From Pelagicoccus albus (GTDB lineage: Bacteria > Verrucomicrobiota > Verrucomicrobiia > Opitutales > Opitutaceae): a stretch of DNA of 64,000 nucleotides. The notes below the pieces were generated by a model. The model saw nothing but the letters and a program-made list of their open reading frames with translations, did not search any database and had not been told where the DNA came from. The stretch is from the NCBI RefSeq assembly GCF_014230145.1, contig NZ_JACHVC010000005.1:255501-319500 (forward strand), given 5' to 3'. Made by a program: the position numbers and the translations under genes. Below, in pieces: positions 17,718 to 27,604 of the stretch. Each line of letters opens with the position of its first letter. The first letter of the stretch is position 1.

Positions 17718-20159
17718 TTAGTTCTCGAATTTCTGCCGCACTTCGGTGGCTACCAGCTCGAGGGCGGTCTGTTCGAGCTCGTCGTCTGGGAACGGGATTT
17801 TCAGGGCTTTGCTGAGAGCGAGCAAGGCTCCCGTGGCTGCAGGTGACAGGCGTTTCAACTGCTCCGCATCCAGATTATCCATACCTGCCCGGATTTGAGT
17901 TTTCGCCAAATCCAGTTTTTGGGTACGAGCAAATAGGGCTGCCAAATTGACCCTTCGATCTAGGGGCAAGTTGCGAGCGGAACGGCGGGAAAGGTAGGGG
18001 ATCACAGCCTCCATGGATTCCTCTAGCTTGGCCTTTTCTCTAGTGGCGTAGTCAATATTTGCGATTGCTGCGAGGGCGTTCACATCGCGCGGATACTGCG
18101 TCAAGGCTTCACGAATCGACTTGGCTTCCCATAGCTTTCCTCGCTCGACAAAAAGGTCTGCGAGGCGACTCAGAGCCATTTCGGGGTCTTGTTCAGCCTG
18201 AAGGGCGAAGGCGTTTAGCTCGAAGCTTTCGAGTCCGGAACCTTGGGGTAGGGAGTAGTTGAGGGCCTGCATCCATAGCGGTATATCCCAGTCTTTCAAG
18301 GCGACGACGAAGGCGTTTTGGGGAAGTTCCTCTCCTCGGGGCTTCCCTGTGCCGATGCGTACGAATTGCTCGAACATGGGATCCCACATGGGGAGAACCA
18401 CATGAGTGATTTTGTTCGATTCCAAGAGGATGGTGGTTTCCTGCTGCGAGTCAGAACTCGCTAGACGGATCGCTTTATCGTAACCGGTTTTATTGGCCTC
18501 GTCAGCGGATACGATTACGTCAAAGCCCCCGTAGTATGCGGCTCCGCTCGAAAACATGGGAGTCGAGAAAAGTACCATCTCTTGATCGGAGCTGCGTTTG
18601 TTAAGCCAGTGGGCGAAGTCCCTTTCTACGAAACTTTGCTTTTGCAGAGTATTGAGTTGGGCAATGTCCGTTGCGTATCCGTCTTGTGTCAAAGAAACTA
18701 GTAAGCCCGGAAGCGAGATCGCCGCGACGGCAATTTTTTTCAGGATGTCCAAGATCGAGGTGCTATCTACCTTAGAGCAAAGCACGGCGATGAGGCAAAC
18801 GATGTAGAGATCGAAAAGACTCCACCATCGTATTTGAATCATGGATATGACAAAAGCCAGGAAAGCGGCCGAGAAAGCGAAGAGCGCTCTGCTGCGGATC
18901 TCGCTGCCTACCTTTCCCATGACGAGAAGAGCCAGAGCGTAGAAGAGTGCAGCGACTGGGGCGAGCACGGCGAATTTCATGGCTCCATCCGATTTCTGCA
19001 GCCACGCGCCGAAGCTCTCGGCTATTCCTCCGCTGGGATGATTCGCTATCTGGCGAGCGTAAAAATCATTGGCCAAAAGAGAGCCGGTTTCGCTTATCAT
19101 TGAAGCAATCGGCCACAGTAGGAGCAGTACCAAGCTCGCAATCAGAACAGCACGATGACTGGTTTTGAATTCAGCCCAGCCTGTTCTCTTGAATCGTGAT
19201 AAACTACTCAGGAGTCCGCCGGCTCCTAGGTAGAATAAGGCTTGGAGTGGATTTACTGTATCTAGGTTTAGGCTGAAGGATTCTGAGCCAAGCTCGAACA
19301 GGCTGCTTGCCAAAACGATAGTCGCGGACGAAACACCCCAGTTAAACCACGGACCGGATCTATCTTCGTTCTTCGGCGAAAAAAGTTCGCCAACTATACC
19401 GGCGATCAAGGTCATTAGTAGAACCGGAAGTTGAAAATCAGCATCGTTCCAAAGCCCTAAACCTCCGAATACCCCTGCGGCGGCGAAGTGCCACCTCGCG
19501 TTTTTGGCGTTTGAGAATAGTGGTAGCAAGCTTCCCAAGGCTAGGACCCATGACAAGGAATGGGGGTCAGGCGCTCCTGCCTGAAAGCTAGCGTTTAATG
19601 GGAAAATCCAAAGGCAAGTAAGGGGAAAGAGGGCTGCCGAAATCCTTCCAATAAACAATGCGGTATAGAGGGTCCCTAATGCTAAAAAGATTCCAAATAA
19701 GAGGGGGTCGGAAAACAGAGCTGCTCGTTCGATCGAATAGCCAAGTGGTTCGTTTTTTATTGTCCCGTAGAGCCAGCCTGTCGCCGTCAACCAAATACGA
19801 TAAGGTGAAGTTCGAAACGCTTCGCGTCCTTCAGGGGCGCTATCGTACTCGATATGGCGGAGTCTGAATGAGCCTTGTTCGGCAGACAATTGCGCCTCGG
19901 TGATCCACCAGTAGCTTGGATTGTGGTGGCCCGGAATGATCAAATTCCGCTGGCCCAATTCGTATCCAGTCGGACTGTCGTTGTCGCGAGCTGGCGTTTC
20001 CACAGACCAGTTTTCTATAGCGCTCAGACTTGTTATTTGATCGATTCGATTCGCAGTGGAAAACCAATGTGTCAGCAGGGCGAAGATTAGAGTAGCCCAC
20101 CAGATATGACGGATGAAAAGGGGTGGTTTGGTAGGTGCCGGGGTATCGGGCGCAGACAT
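17718..20159 (-). CDS. Polytopic membrane protein with C-terminal TPR-like repeats, possible GT-C
   Basis: I do not recognise a named family. The 813-residue protein has one membrane segment near residue 20, an external loop of ~120 residues, then about ten membrane segments between ~145 and ~490, and a ~320-residue soluble tail. The tail contains helical pairs reminiscent of TPR repeats (ALSRLADLFVERGKLWEA, then NALAAIANIDYATREKA). The first loop contains RHIEYD and SPYRIWL, loosely like the acidic motif and SP-x-Y pattern of GT-C glycosyltransferases (ArnT/STT3/PMT type), which also place a large loop after the first segment. GT-C is therefore the best guess but weak. It is transcribed divergently from the FG-GAP protein gene, whose likely starts lie ~100-150 bp away. 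Confidence 0.7.
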   Translation of the reverse strand: MSAPDTPAPTKPPLFIRHIWWATLIFALLTHWFSTANRIDQITSLSAIENWSVETPARDNDSPTGYELGQRNLIIPGHHNPSYWWITEAQLSAEQGSFRLRHIEYDSAPEGREAFRTSPYRIWLTATGWLYGTIKNEPLGYSIERAALFSDPLLFGIFLALGTLYTALFIGRISAALFPLTCLWIFPLNASFQAGAPDPHSLSWVLALGSLLPLFSNAKNARWHFAAAGVFGGLGLWNDADFQLPVLLMTLIAGIVGELFSPKNEDRSGPWFNWGVSSATIVLASSLFELGSESFSLNLDTVNPLQALFYLGAGGLLSSLSRFKRTGWAEFKTSHRAVLIASLVLLLLWPIASMISETGSLLANDFYARQIANHPSGGIAESFGAWLQKSDGAMKFAVLAPVAALFYALALLVMGKVGSEIRSRALFAFSAAFLAFVISMIQIRWWSLFDLYIVCLIAVLCSKVDSTSILDILKKIAVAAISLPGLLVSLTQDGYATDIAQLNTLQKQSFVERDFAHWLNKRSSDQEMVLFSTPMFSSGAAYYGGFDVIVSADEANKTGYDKAIRLASSDSQQETTILLESNKITHVVLPMWDPMFEQFVRIGTGKPRGEELPQNAFVVALKDWDIPLWMQALNYSLPQGSGLESFELNAFALQAEQDPEMALSRLADLFVERGKLWEAKSIREALTQYPRDVNALAAIANIDYATREKAKLEESMEAVIPYLSRRSARNLPLDRRVNLAALFARTQKLDLAKTQIRAGMDNLDAEQLKRLSPAATGALLALSKALKIPFPDDELEQTALELVATEVRQKFEN

Positions 20160-20256
20160 TTTTTCGAGGAGCTTGCGGGGAGTGATCTTTGCTGGATAGC
20201 GGGCTCTGTTGCCCTTGACTAAGTCCTTCCGCAGAAGATCATTTTTAGGCTGTGTT

Positions 20257-23200
20257 ATGCTGATGAAAGGACTAGACAGAGAGGGGGCGAACGCGAGCCT
20301 GAATGTGCAGAATTATCTCAAAAAAAAGGCGTACTTAGCCGTTGTTTTCCTCGGCGGAATTGGGTGTTTCAATGCCTCAGGCACCATCGAATCAACCGCT
20401 TTGATTGAGCGTGTAGAGAATGGCGGAGAGACGCTTTTTACAGAGCTTTCGGAGCTGCGTACTGGGATTTTGATTACGAATAACTACGATGATCCGCGCA
20501 TGTGGGGAGACTTACATAGCGAGTACAACGTAGGAGCCATCGGAACAGGCGTGGCGATTGGAGATTATGACGCTGATGGGCGACCCGATATTTTTGTGGT
20601 CAGCAAGATCGAGCCTAGCCGGCTATTCAGAAATCTTGGCGACTGGAAATTCGAAGACGTAACGGAAGCGGCTGGATTGTTGGATGAAAGCGGCGAGTGG
20701 AAACAGGGGAGTTCCTTCGTAGATGTCGACAACGACGGTTGGCTGGATCTTTACCTCTGCCGTTTTGGAGTGCCGAATCAGCTTTTCATGAACCAGGGCG
20801 ACGGCACTTTCCGGGAGGAGGCTGCAGCCCGCGGTTTGGCTCTGATAGACTCATCGGGAATGGGTTGTTTCGCAGACTACGATCGCGATGGTTGGCTAGA
20901 TGTATTTGTGCAGACAAATTTGCTGGATGCGATGCAGAGTGTCGAAGGGCAAAGGGATCGTCTGTACCGAAATCGAGGAGACGGTACTTTTGAGGAAGTA
21001 AGTGATGAAGCAGGTATCTTAGCTCAACCGACCCAAGGCCACTCTGCTACTTGGTGGGATCAAAACAATGATGGCTGGCTTGACCTTTATGTCGCAAATG
21101 ACTTCGCGGTCCCGGATTTTTTGTATCGGAATAGTGGGGATGGAACTTTTACCAATGTGATTGATCAGGCCCTGCCTCATATGCCGTTTTCCGCCATGGG
21201 AGCGGATTTAGGCGATGTAGACAATGACGGGCTCATTGATTTTTTTGTAGCGGACATGGCAGGCTTGAAACACGAGTTTAGCCAAAGGGGAATCACCGAT
21301 ACGCGCGCTATGTTGCGTAGTGATCAAAATGAGCTTCGCGATGTTTCGGTCCAGATTCACTACAATGCCTTCTCGTTGAATACAGGTACCGACCGTAGTT
21401 TAGAGGCAGCCCATCTGGCTGGTTTGGAAGGGACGGATTGGACTTGGTCTCCGAGGTTTGAGGACCTGAACAGTGATGGACGTCTGGATCTGTTTATAAC
21501 CAACGGCATGGATCGAGAGCACAACAACCTAGACTTCATTACCAAGAAGTTGAGGGCTACCAATATCTCAGGGCGTATCCGAATTACTAAGATGATGTCG
21601 GTTCTCGAGCAGGAAAATCTGGCTTTTGCGAACCGAGGAAACCTTCAATTCGATGAGGTCGGTGGCGAATGGGGCTTGGATAAAATGGGAGTGAGCTTTG
21701 GATCCGCTTTAGGTGACCTCGATGGAGATGGGGATCTAGACATCGTGTTTGGTAACTTTAAGGAAGGACCAACCGTTTTGCGTAATGATGGTGTGCAAGG
21801 GCATAACCTGATCGTTGAGCTTCGCGGAGTGATTTCCAACCGCTTTGGGATCGGGGCTAAAGTTGAAATTGTTACCTCCACTGGGAAGCAGACTCGGCAG
21901 CTTATATCGGCCAGAGGCTACCTTTCAACTAGCGAGCCCGTGGTCCATTTTGGTGTGCCGTCAGGCGAGGAGATTGAAAAGATGACAGTCGTTTGGCCCA
22001 GTGGAAATGTGCAGGAATTCTCGGGTATCGAGGTCGATAAAAAATACCTTGTTACTGAATTCTCTCATTTAGAGGAAGAGTTCCGTCAGGATAATACAAC
22101 TACAGATGTGCCATTGTTCCGGGATGCTTCAGTTGCTCTGGGGCTTGCGGTGCGTCAAAAGGAGGAGAAGCTGGAAGGAACTGTTTCGCAACCCTTGTTG
22201 CATAAGCGTTTTAATCGGAGAGGTCCGAGTCTGGCCATCGGCGATCTTGATGGGGACGCGATCGATGAGGTCTTGTTTGGCGCGACAGCCGTAGATGGAG
22301 TGAAGTTGTTTCAAAAAGAGGGTGATACGTTCCGTCTTGTGAATACAGGAGGATTGAGTGCGAGTCCCTTGATAAACCAGGGTCCGAGCTTGATCTTCGA
22401 TGCCAATGGAGACGGCTTAAACGATGTGTTTTTGACTGGAGGCGGCGCTGCGTTGCCTGCCGAAGAACCTGAGTACGAGCCTGAACTTTGGTTGAATCAA
22501 GGTGGCCTAAAATTTTCGAAAGCGCCTGAAGGCTATTTGCCCTCTCTGCCTATCAGCGCTGGGGCCGCGGTTGCCGCGGACTTCGATAGGGATGGCCGAC
22601 TAGACGTGTTCATTGGGGGGCGCTTATACCCCGGTTATTATCCAGAAGCGGCCGGTAGCGCTTTATTGCTGCAAAGAGAATCTGGATTCCAAGATCGTAG
22701 TTTTTCCATGGGTTCGGTCTTGGCAGAGGTTGGGCTTGTTACCTCCGCTTTGGCGAGCGATGTCGATCAGGACGGATGGATCGATTTACTCGTTTCTCTA
22801 GAATGGGGAGGGGTGAAGGCTTTTCGAAACGAGGAGGGACAAACCTTTAGAGACGCGTCACGTGACTGGGGATTCAGCGAAGCGGGATCTGGGCTTTGGA
22901 CCAGCATCGCAGGCGGTGATTTTAACGAGGACGGCATCATGGACTATGCGGTTGGAAACCAAGGTTTGAATACGCTTTACTCTGGTACGAAAGAGCATCC
23001 GATGAAGCTCTTTGTCTACGATTTTGCCGGGAGCGGTGAACCCCAATTGGTCCTCTCCTACAACGTTGATGGTTTCCTCAGCCCGGTGGCAAGCCGCGGA
23101 GAGCTGGCTTCGAAGATTCCCGAGGTACGCAGGAAGTTTCCGTCGAATGACCGGTTTGCGGCTGCCAGTATGGAGGAGATCTTTGGAGAAGCAGCGCTAG

Positions 23201-23886
23201 CGAAGGCGGATGTTTATGAGGCCGGCGAGATGCGTAGCGGTGTTTTCCTCTCGCAGGCGAAAGGAACATATCTGTTTTCTCCGCTTCCTATGCTCGCTCA
23301 GATTTCACCAGTACAAGGCATCGTGGCGAGCGATTTTAATGGAGACGGTCACTGCGATATAGCGCTCGTTCACAACGACTATTCTTCACTTCCTGCTCAA
23401 GGTAGATTCGACAGCGGGCTTGGTTCCGTCCTATTGGGCGATGGGGCGGGTGGGTTTGAAGAGATGTCTACCGTTCGCAGTGGCTGGCAAATTCCGGGTA
23501 ATGCTAAGGCTTTAAGCATAGGCGATTTCAATCTCGATGCTCTTCCTGATCTGTTAGCGACTCGGAATGATCAAGAGAGTATGGCTGTGCTGAATACAGG
23601 TAACGATGGAACTGGCAGGATTTGCTATGCTTTGAAGCTAAATGGGCCCCAAGGGAATCCCGATGGAATTGGAGCTCGTCTACTTTTGGAGAGCTTATCT
23701 CATGGGTCGCAGTCTCAGGAAATGCATGCGGGAGGAGGGTATGCCAGCCAATCGTCTTCGACCTTTTTCTTTACGATTAAACGTGAACAGTTTGTGGATA
23801 CGAAAGTCTCTGTGATCTGGCCGGATGCATCAGTAACCGATGTAGCTCTTCCGGATAAGGAAGGCTATTTCGAAGTCGGTTATTAG
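20257..23886 (+). CDS. FG-GAP/VCBS repeat protein with ASPIC/UnbV domain (CRTAC1-like)
   Basis: The protein is ~1209 residues from the ATG at 20257; GTG 20305 (giving MQNYLKKKAYLAVVF, a neat signal peptide) and TTG 20209 are alternatives. About fourteen calcium-binding loops of the D-x-D-x-D-G-x-x-D type are visible, for example DYDADGRPD, DVDNDGWLD, DLDGDGDLD and DFNGDGHCD, seven in each half. An ASPIC/UnbV domain lies between them (GIGAKVEIVTS...VHFGVPSG...VVWPSGN), and a second, partial one lies at the C-terminus (VIWPDASV). These repeats form integrin-like beta-propellers, so this is a secreted or surface protein needing calcium. The role is unknown; similar proteins are frequent beside TonB receptors in marine Bacteroidetes and Verrucomicrobia. 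The downstream neighbour is a TonB receptor on the other strand. Confidence 0.9.
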   Translation: MLMKGLDREGANASLNVQNYLKKKAYLAVVFLGGIGCFNASGTIESTALIERVENGGETLFTELSELRTGILITNNYDDPRMWGDLHSEYNVGAIGTGVAIGDYDADGRPDIFVVSKIEPSRLFRNLGDWKFEDVTEAAGLLDESGEWKQGSSFVDVDNDGWLDLYLCRFGVPNQLFMNQGDGTFREEAAARGLALIDSSGMGCFADYDRDGWLDVFVQTNLLDAMQSVEGQRDRLYRNRGDGTFEEVSDEAGILAQPTQGHSATWWDQNNDGWLDLYVANDFAVPDFLYRNSGDGTFTNVIDQALPHMPFSAMGADLGDVDNDGLIDFFVADMAGLKHEFSQRGITDTRAMLRSDQNELRDVSVQIHYNAFSLNTGTDRSLEAAHLAGLEGTDWTWSPRFEDLNSDGRLDLFITNGMDREHNNLDFITKKLRATNISGRIRITKMMSVLEQENLAFANRGNLQFDEVGGEWGLDKMGVSFGSALGDLDGDGDLDIVFGNFKEGPTVLRNDGVQGHNLIVELRGVISNRFGIGAKVEIVTSTGKQTRQLISARGYLSTSEPVVHFGVPSGEEIEKMTVVWPSGNVQEFSGIEVDKKYLVTEFSHLEEEFRQDNTTTDVPLFRDASVALGLAVRQKEEKLEGTVSQPLLHKRFNRRGPSLAIGDLDGDAIDEVLFGATAVDGVKLFQKEGDTFRLVNTGGLSASPLINQGPSLIFDANGDGLNDVFLTGGGAALPAEEPEYEPELWLNQGGLKFSKAPEGYLPSLPISAGAAVAADFDRDGRLDVFIGGRLYPGYYPEAAGSALLLQRESGFQDRSFSMGSVLAEVGLVTSALASDVDQDGWIDLLVSLEWGGVKAFRNEEGQTFRDASRDWGFSEAGSGLWTSIAGGDFNEDGIMDYAVGNQGLNTLYSGTKEHPMKLFVYDFAGSGEPQLVLSYNVDGFLSPVASRGELASKIPEVRRKFPSNDRFAAASMEEIFGEAALAKADVYEAGEMRSGVFLSQAKGTYLFSPLPMLAQISPVQGIVASDFNGDGHCDIALVHNDYSSLPAQGRFDSGLGSVLLGDGAGGFEEMSTVRSGWQIPGNAKALSIGDFNLDALPDLLATRNDQESMAVLNTGNDGTGRICYALKLNGPQGNPDGIGARLLLESLSHGSQSQEMHAGGGYASQSSSTFFFTIKREQFVDTKVSVIWPDASVTDVALPDKEGYFEVGY

Positions 23887-23922
23887 CCGTTATTCTTTCG
23901 AACTCCGACAAGTCTTTGAACG

Positions 23923-23957
23923 AAAAAAGCCTCCCGCGAAAACGGGAGGCTTTGTTT
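23923..23957. terminator. Bidirectional rho-independent terminator
   Basis: An 8-bp perfect stem (GCCTCCCG at 23929-23936 pairing with CGGGAGGC at 23943-23950) encloses a 6-nt loop. It is followed by TTTGTTT on the + strand and, on the - strand, by six T (AAAAAA at 23923-23928). It sits between the convergent FG-GAP and TonB receptor genes and can end both transcripts. Confidence 0.9.
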
Positions 23958-23977
23958 AGAATGGCGTTTGGTTTCTG

Positions 23978-26900
23978 CTAGAAACTAAAGGTATTGGTTA
24001 TGTACCACTCTTCGGTCGGCGCTATTCTCACGCCAGCCCAAGAGCCATCCGGTTGAACTGATATGGGGATCAGATCGTCGTCCGCGAATGCGTTCCTGAT
24101 ATTAAGTTGAACCTTCCAGTCCACCTTGTCGTTTAGCGGGCGAGAGTAGCTGGCCCAGAGGTCGATGGCATCTTCGCTAGGTCCGTAGTATGGGTTTGCG
24201 AAGTCGAAGTTGTATACGCCATCGGTTCCTTGGCTGATTGGGTAGCCGATTGCGACCTTGTCCTGCCAACGGTAGCTACCACCTATATTCACTCCCTTTA
24301 GCTTTCCATCGGAGAACGCGTAATTGGTAATGATGTTGTAGCGCCACTTACGAAGTTCTGGAACATTGCTGCCTTCTTGGAGCTTCATGAGTACGTAGTT
24401 GGCTCTCCAAGGAGAGTAGATGGAGCTGTAGATGGCTCCACCTGGGTTACCCCAACGTGGTAGTGCCCCTGCCTCTGTTCCGATCAGCATGGAATCCATG
24501 TATGCAACGAATTCGTCAATCGTTTCACCGCCGACGTTGTCGTAGTAGGCCTCAGACTTGGACGCGTTCATAGAGATGCGCCAGTTTGGAGTTGGGTTTG
24601 CAGTGAGTTCGAATTCGTAACCTTCGGAGTACGTGTCGGCTGTTACTGCAAAGTTTTGCGGAGCAGTCGCACGATAAAGGTAGACGTTGTCGGTGGTATT
24701 CGGTGCCCAGGTAGTTGGGTCCGCTGCGTACGTCGAGCGGTCGGTTAGGGAGTCTACGCTTTGTGGAGTGAAGCCCCACGCTTCGAAAAAGCCCTTGTCG
24801 GTCAACCATGCTTGAATCTCATTCCACTGGGAGATCGCAGCGTCTTCCCAAGCCGCTTCTGCTGCTGACCCTTCTTCGAAGAGCTCAGGATATGCGGTGG
24901 AAGCCTTGTTGCGATAGCTATCGGTAGCGGCTGTCGACCAGTCGTATCCAGCGAGATCGTACAAGAAGACATTACGCCAATTCAATCCGTTGGCGATCGT
25001 GCTTCCGAGTCCGGAGGACGGAAGGTCTACAGTGCTGTTCATAACCACCGACTCGTACTTGACCGCACGGAAAGAGTAGCGGTTGTCCTTGGTGGAAAGA
25101 AGAATGCCGTAGTCCTTGGTTTCGCCGCTTGGGTTGGCGATATTGTTTCCGTAAAGATCCTTACGGACGAGACCGACTTCAAAGTTGCTAGACTTGTTGT
25201 AAGACAAGCTGACGTTGAGAGGTAGGTTGTCCTTGGAGAGGAACTTGTTAAGGTGAACGACGATGCCGCCACTAGTAGAATCGGCCTTCTCGATGTTAGC
25301 AGTCTGGTTTGACGCGATGCTGTCTGCATCGAAGGAGCTTGGTAGAACGTAGGCGGAAGAGGACAGGTCCAGGAAGTTGCTGTTTGTTCCGTCTGCGATA
25401 CCCAGAGCTCCACGGCTTTTAACTTCGTCTTCGCGCCAGCCGAGGGTTGGTACGATAGCTCCGTTCCAGAGGAAACCTTGCCAAGTGATCGCCTTGGAGG
25501 AGGTTTCGCGTTTTTGGAGGTCAGCCGAAGTGTAGAGGCCAGCTCCGTCAGCGTGGTTGCGGAGAGCGAGGCTTTGCGTTGTCCAGCCAACGTAATTGTC
25601 GGGATTCGAGTTTTGGTATAGTGGCAATTCATCCTCATCGAAGATGTAGGCCAGATTCGCTGGGATAGTCCAAGCCGCGCTTGGGTCAACTCCAGTGGCA
25701 TTCCAAGTCGAGTCAAACACAGTTACCGCTGTATCGGTAAGGCTGATACTGCTTCCGAGGCCGGGAATGTTCGCTCCTGAGGCCGATGACATACCAGACA
25801 GGGAGTCTCCGAGATAGAGGAATCCAGTTGGCATGCGTTCGTAGAATGCAGTGCTGCTAGCGGAGCCTTGTGTCCAGTAGTTGTACCAGTCTTCGCTTCC
25901 GGTTTGGTTGTACCATGCGTATTGCTCGGTTTCGTAGTCCTCTTCGCTCAATACAGCATTGAATACATTACGTCCGATTAGCTTTCCGAGGAAGCTGTCC
26001 TCATCCATGAAGTCAGCTGAACGGAGCTCGGCAAAGAGGGATGCTCTGAGGAATTCGCGTTCGCTAGCGTAGGATTGGCCAGTTCCGCCACCTGTAGTGG
26101 TAACGTAAGGACGGCCAACGTTTGGATTCGCTGTACCGTCGTCGAAGCTTTCTAACACGTCTACAGTGATAGCCGGGCTCCAGCCTAGTAGGGACTCGCC
26201 TCCACGCTCGAAGGATTGGCTATCGTAGGAGAGGTTGAGTCCGACGCGATCGTTGAGCCAAGTTTGGGCGACGTCGAAGTTTACTGCATTCCAGTCGGAG
26301 AATTCGGACTTGTTGTCCCCATCGATGAGAGTGTTGTAGTAGTCGAATACAGAGGAATCTTGCAGCGACTCACGGCGGTATTGTCCGGAGTCTGCGTAGT
26401 CGAGTCCGAGGTTTGTCGCGGTCGAATCCAAGGTGCCCAATCCCATCATGGCGATGGAGAAGAGCTTGCCTTCGAGGCCATTGGCGGATCCGAGTGGAGT
26501 TCCGTCGGTTCCGAGGGCGCCGTTATTGATATAGCCAGCACGGGCTCCGTACAAAGATCCCGTTGTTCCATCTATCAGGTAAACCGGTTGCTGGGCGTTG
26601 ATGTTGGCACTCGTCAACCATGGCTCGTAGGAGGCTCCGCCAGATGACAAGTAGTCGGAAAAGGCGACATAAGGATTTTCGACGGTGACCATATCCGTGT
26701 CGTCGAACCACTGGGATACAGAGTCGACCGGAGTGATGGTACGAGGGCGGTTTGCGTCTATTTCGCCGTGCTCGAAGTTTGCCTTCACGGTAGTACGCAT
26801 GGAGTCGGTTCCGATGTTTGGCTGCCAGCGAACGGCTCCGTAGATACGTTGATCGTCTTCGAAAGCCGGGTCTTGCTGGAACTTTTCGTTGTCGGAAAGG

Positions 26901-27604
26901 ACAGCGATGTGAACTGCGAGTTCGTCTTCGATAAGGACCTTATTGAAAGAACCGCTCAAGCGCGTGCTACCGTAGGAACCGAATTTAAGAGAGATCTCGT
27001 TTTCATCCGCCATGCTCGCGTCGGCGAGGGTGGCGTTGATGATACCTGCAGGTTTGCCGAGTCCGAATAGGATGGAGTTTGGACCGCGTTGTACGTCGAT
27101 ACGGTCGACATTGTATCCATCCCAAGGAATATCTGAAACGAAGAAGTTTCTGGTGTTTTCCGCAGCGCTAAGTCCGCGAACGCGATTGTTCGAATTTGGA
27201 TTGATGAGGGTGGAAGACTCGTCGAGCGTTGCTCCGTTGCCGAGGCCGGCAAAGGTACCCTTGGTGCCGCCGACTTCGGCGTTGGTGGCGTATTGGAGAA
27301 GCGTGCCTGAGTCGGTCGCTCCTACGTCATCCAGAAATTGCTCGGTGTAGACTGAAATAGCGGATCCGACGTCTTTGAGCTCGGTGCGGATACGAGTTCC
27401 TGCGAGCGAGGAAGTGGCACGGTAGCCCTCGTCTTCTTCAGCTGTCACTTCGAATGGACTGAGTTCGAATATTTCTTCCTCGTCCGATGGCGCGTCGTCT
27501 TGCGGATAAGCAAAGGGAGCGCATCCAAGAAGACCGAGAACCAAAGCGGTCCGAAGGGATCGCTGGTTTTGCGGAATTTTGGATAGGTTGGGATATTTTT
27601 GCAT
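23978..27604 (-). CDS. Large Opitutae-type TonB-dependent receptor
   Basis: I place the start at the ATG at 27604 because it yields a signal peptide (LRTALVLGLLGCAPFAYPQ, ending near residue 35); the open frame continues 62 codons upstream through low-quality sequence. The 1208-residue protein has the segment ELSPFEVTAEEDEGY (~48-61, TonB-box region), a plug domain (SSLAGTRIRTELKDVGSAISVYTEQFLDDVGA, quoted in part) and a long beta-barrel ending in Phe (NTFSF), as expected for outer membrane insertion. There is no SusD-like partner next to it. The ELSPFEVTAEEDEGY start is typical of the expanded Opitutae receptor group, which imports glycans or other large nutrients. The ligand cannot be told. 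It ends at the shared terminator. Confidence 0.93.
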   Translation of the reverse strand: MQKYPNLSKIPQNQRSLRTALVLGLLGCAPFAYPQDDAPSDEEEIFELSPFEVTAEEDEGYRATSSLAGTRIRTELKDVGSAISVYTEQFLDDVGATDSGTLLQYATNAEVGGTKGTFAGLGNGATLDESSTLINPNSNNRVRGLSAAENTRNFFVSDIPWDGYNVDRIDVQRGPNSILFGLGKPAGIINATLADASMADENEISLKFGSYGSTRLSGSFNKVLIEDELAVHIAVLSDNEKFQQDPAFEDDQRIYGAVRWQPNIGTDSMRTTVKANFEHGEIDANRPRTITPVDSVSQWFDDTDMVTVENPYVAFSDYLSSGGASYEPWLTSANINAQQPVYLIDGTTGSLYGARAGYINNGALGTDGTPLGSANGLEGKLFSIAMMGLGTLDSTATNLGLDYADSGQYRRESLQDSSVFDYYNTLIDGDNKSEFSDWNAVNFDVAQTWLNDRVGLNLSYDSQSFERGGESLLGWSPAITVDVLESFDDGTANPNVGRPYVTTTGGGTGQSYASEREFLRASLFAELRSADFMDEDSFLGKLIGRNVFNAVLSEEDYETEQYAWYNQTGSEDWYNYWTQGSASSTAFYERMPTGFLYLGDSLSGMSSASGANIPGLGSSISLTDTAVTVFDSTWNATGVDPSAAWTIPANLAYIFDEDELPLYQNSNPDNYVGWTTQSLALRNHADGAGLYTSADLQKRETSSKAITWQGFLWNGAIVPTLGWREDEVKSRGALGIADGTNSNFLDLSSSAYVLPSSFDADSIASNQTANIEKADSTSGGIVVHLNKFLSKDNLPLNVSLSYNKSSNFEVGLVRKDLYGNNIANPSGETKDYGILLSTKDNRYSFRAVKYESVVMNSTVDLPSSGLGSTIANGLNWRNVFLYDLAGYDWSTAATDSYRNKASTAYPELFEEGSAAEAAWEDAAISQWNEIQAWLTDKGFFEAWGFTPQSVDSLTDRSTYAADPTTWAPNTTDNVYLYRATAPQNFAVTADTYSEGYEFELTANPTPNWRISMNASKSEAYYDNVGGETIDEFVAYMDSMLIGTEAGALPRWGNPGGAIYSSIYSPWRANYVLMKLQEGSNVPELRKWRYNIITNYAFSDGKLKGVNIGGSYRWQDKVAIGYPISQGTDGVYNFDFANPYYGPSEDAIDLWASYSRPLNDKVDWKVQLNIRNAFADDDLIPISVQPDGSWAGVRIAPTEEWYITNTFSF

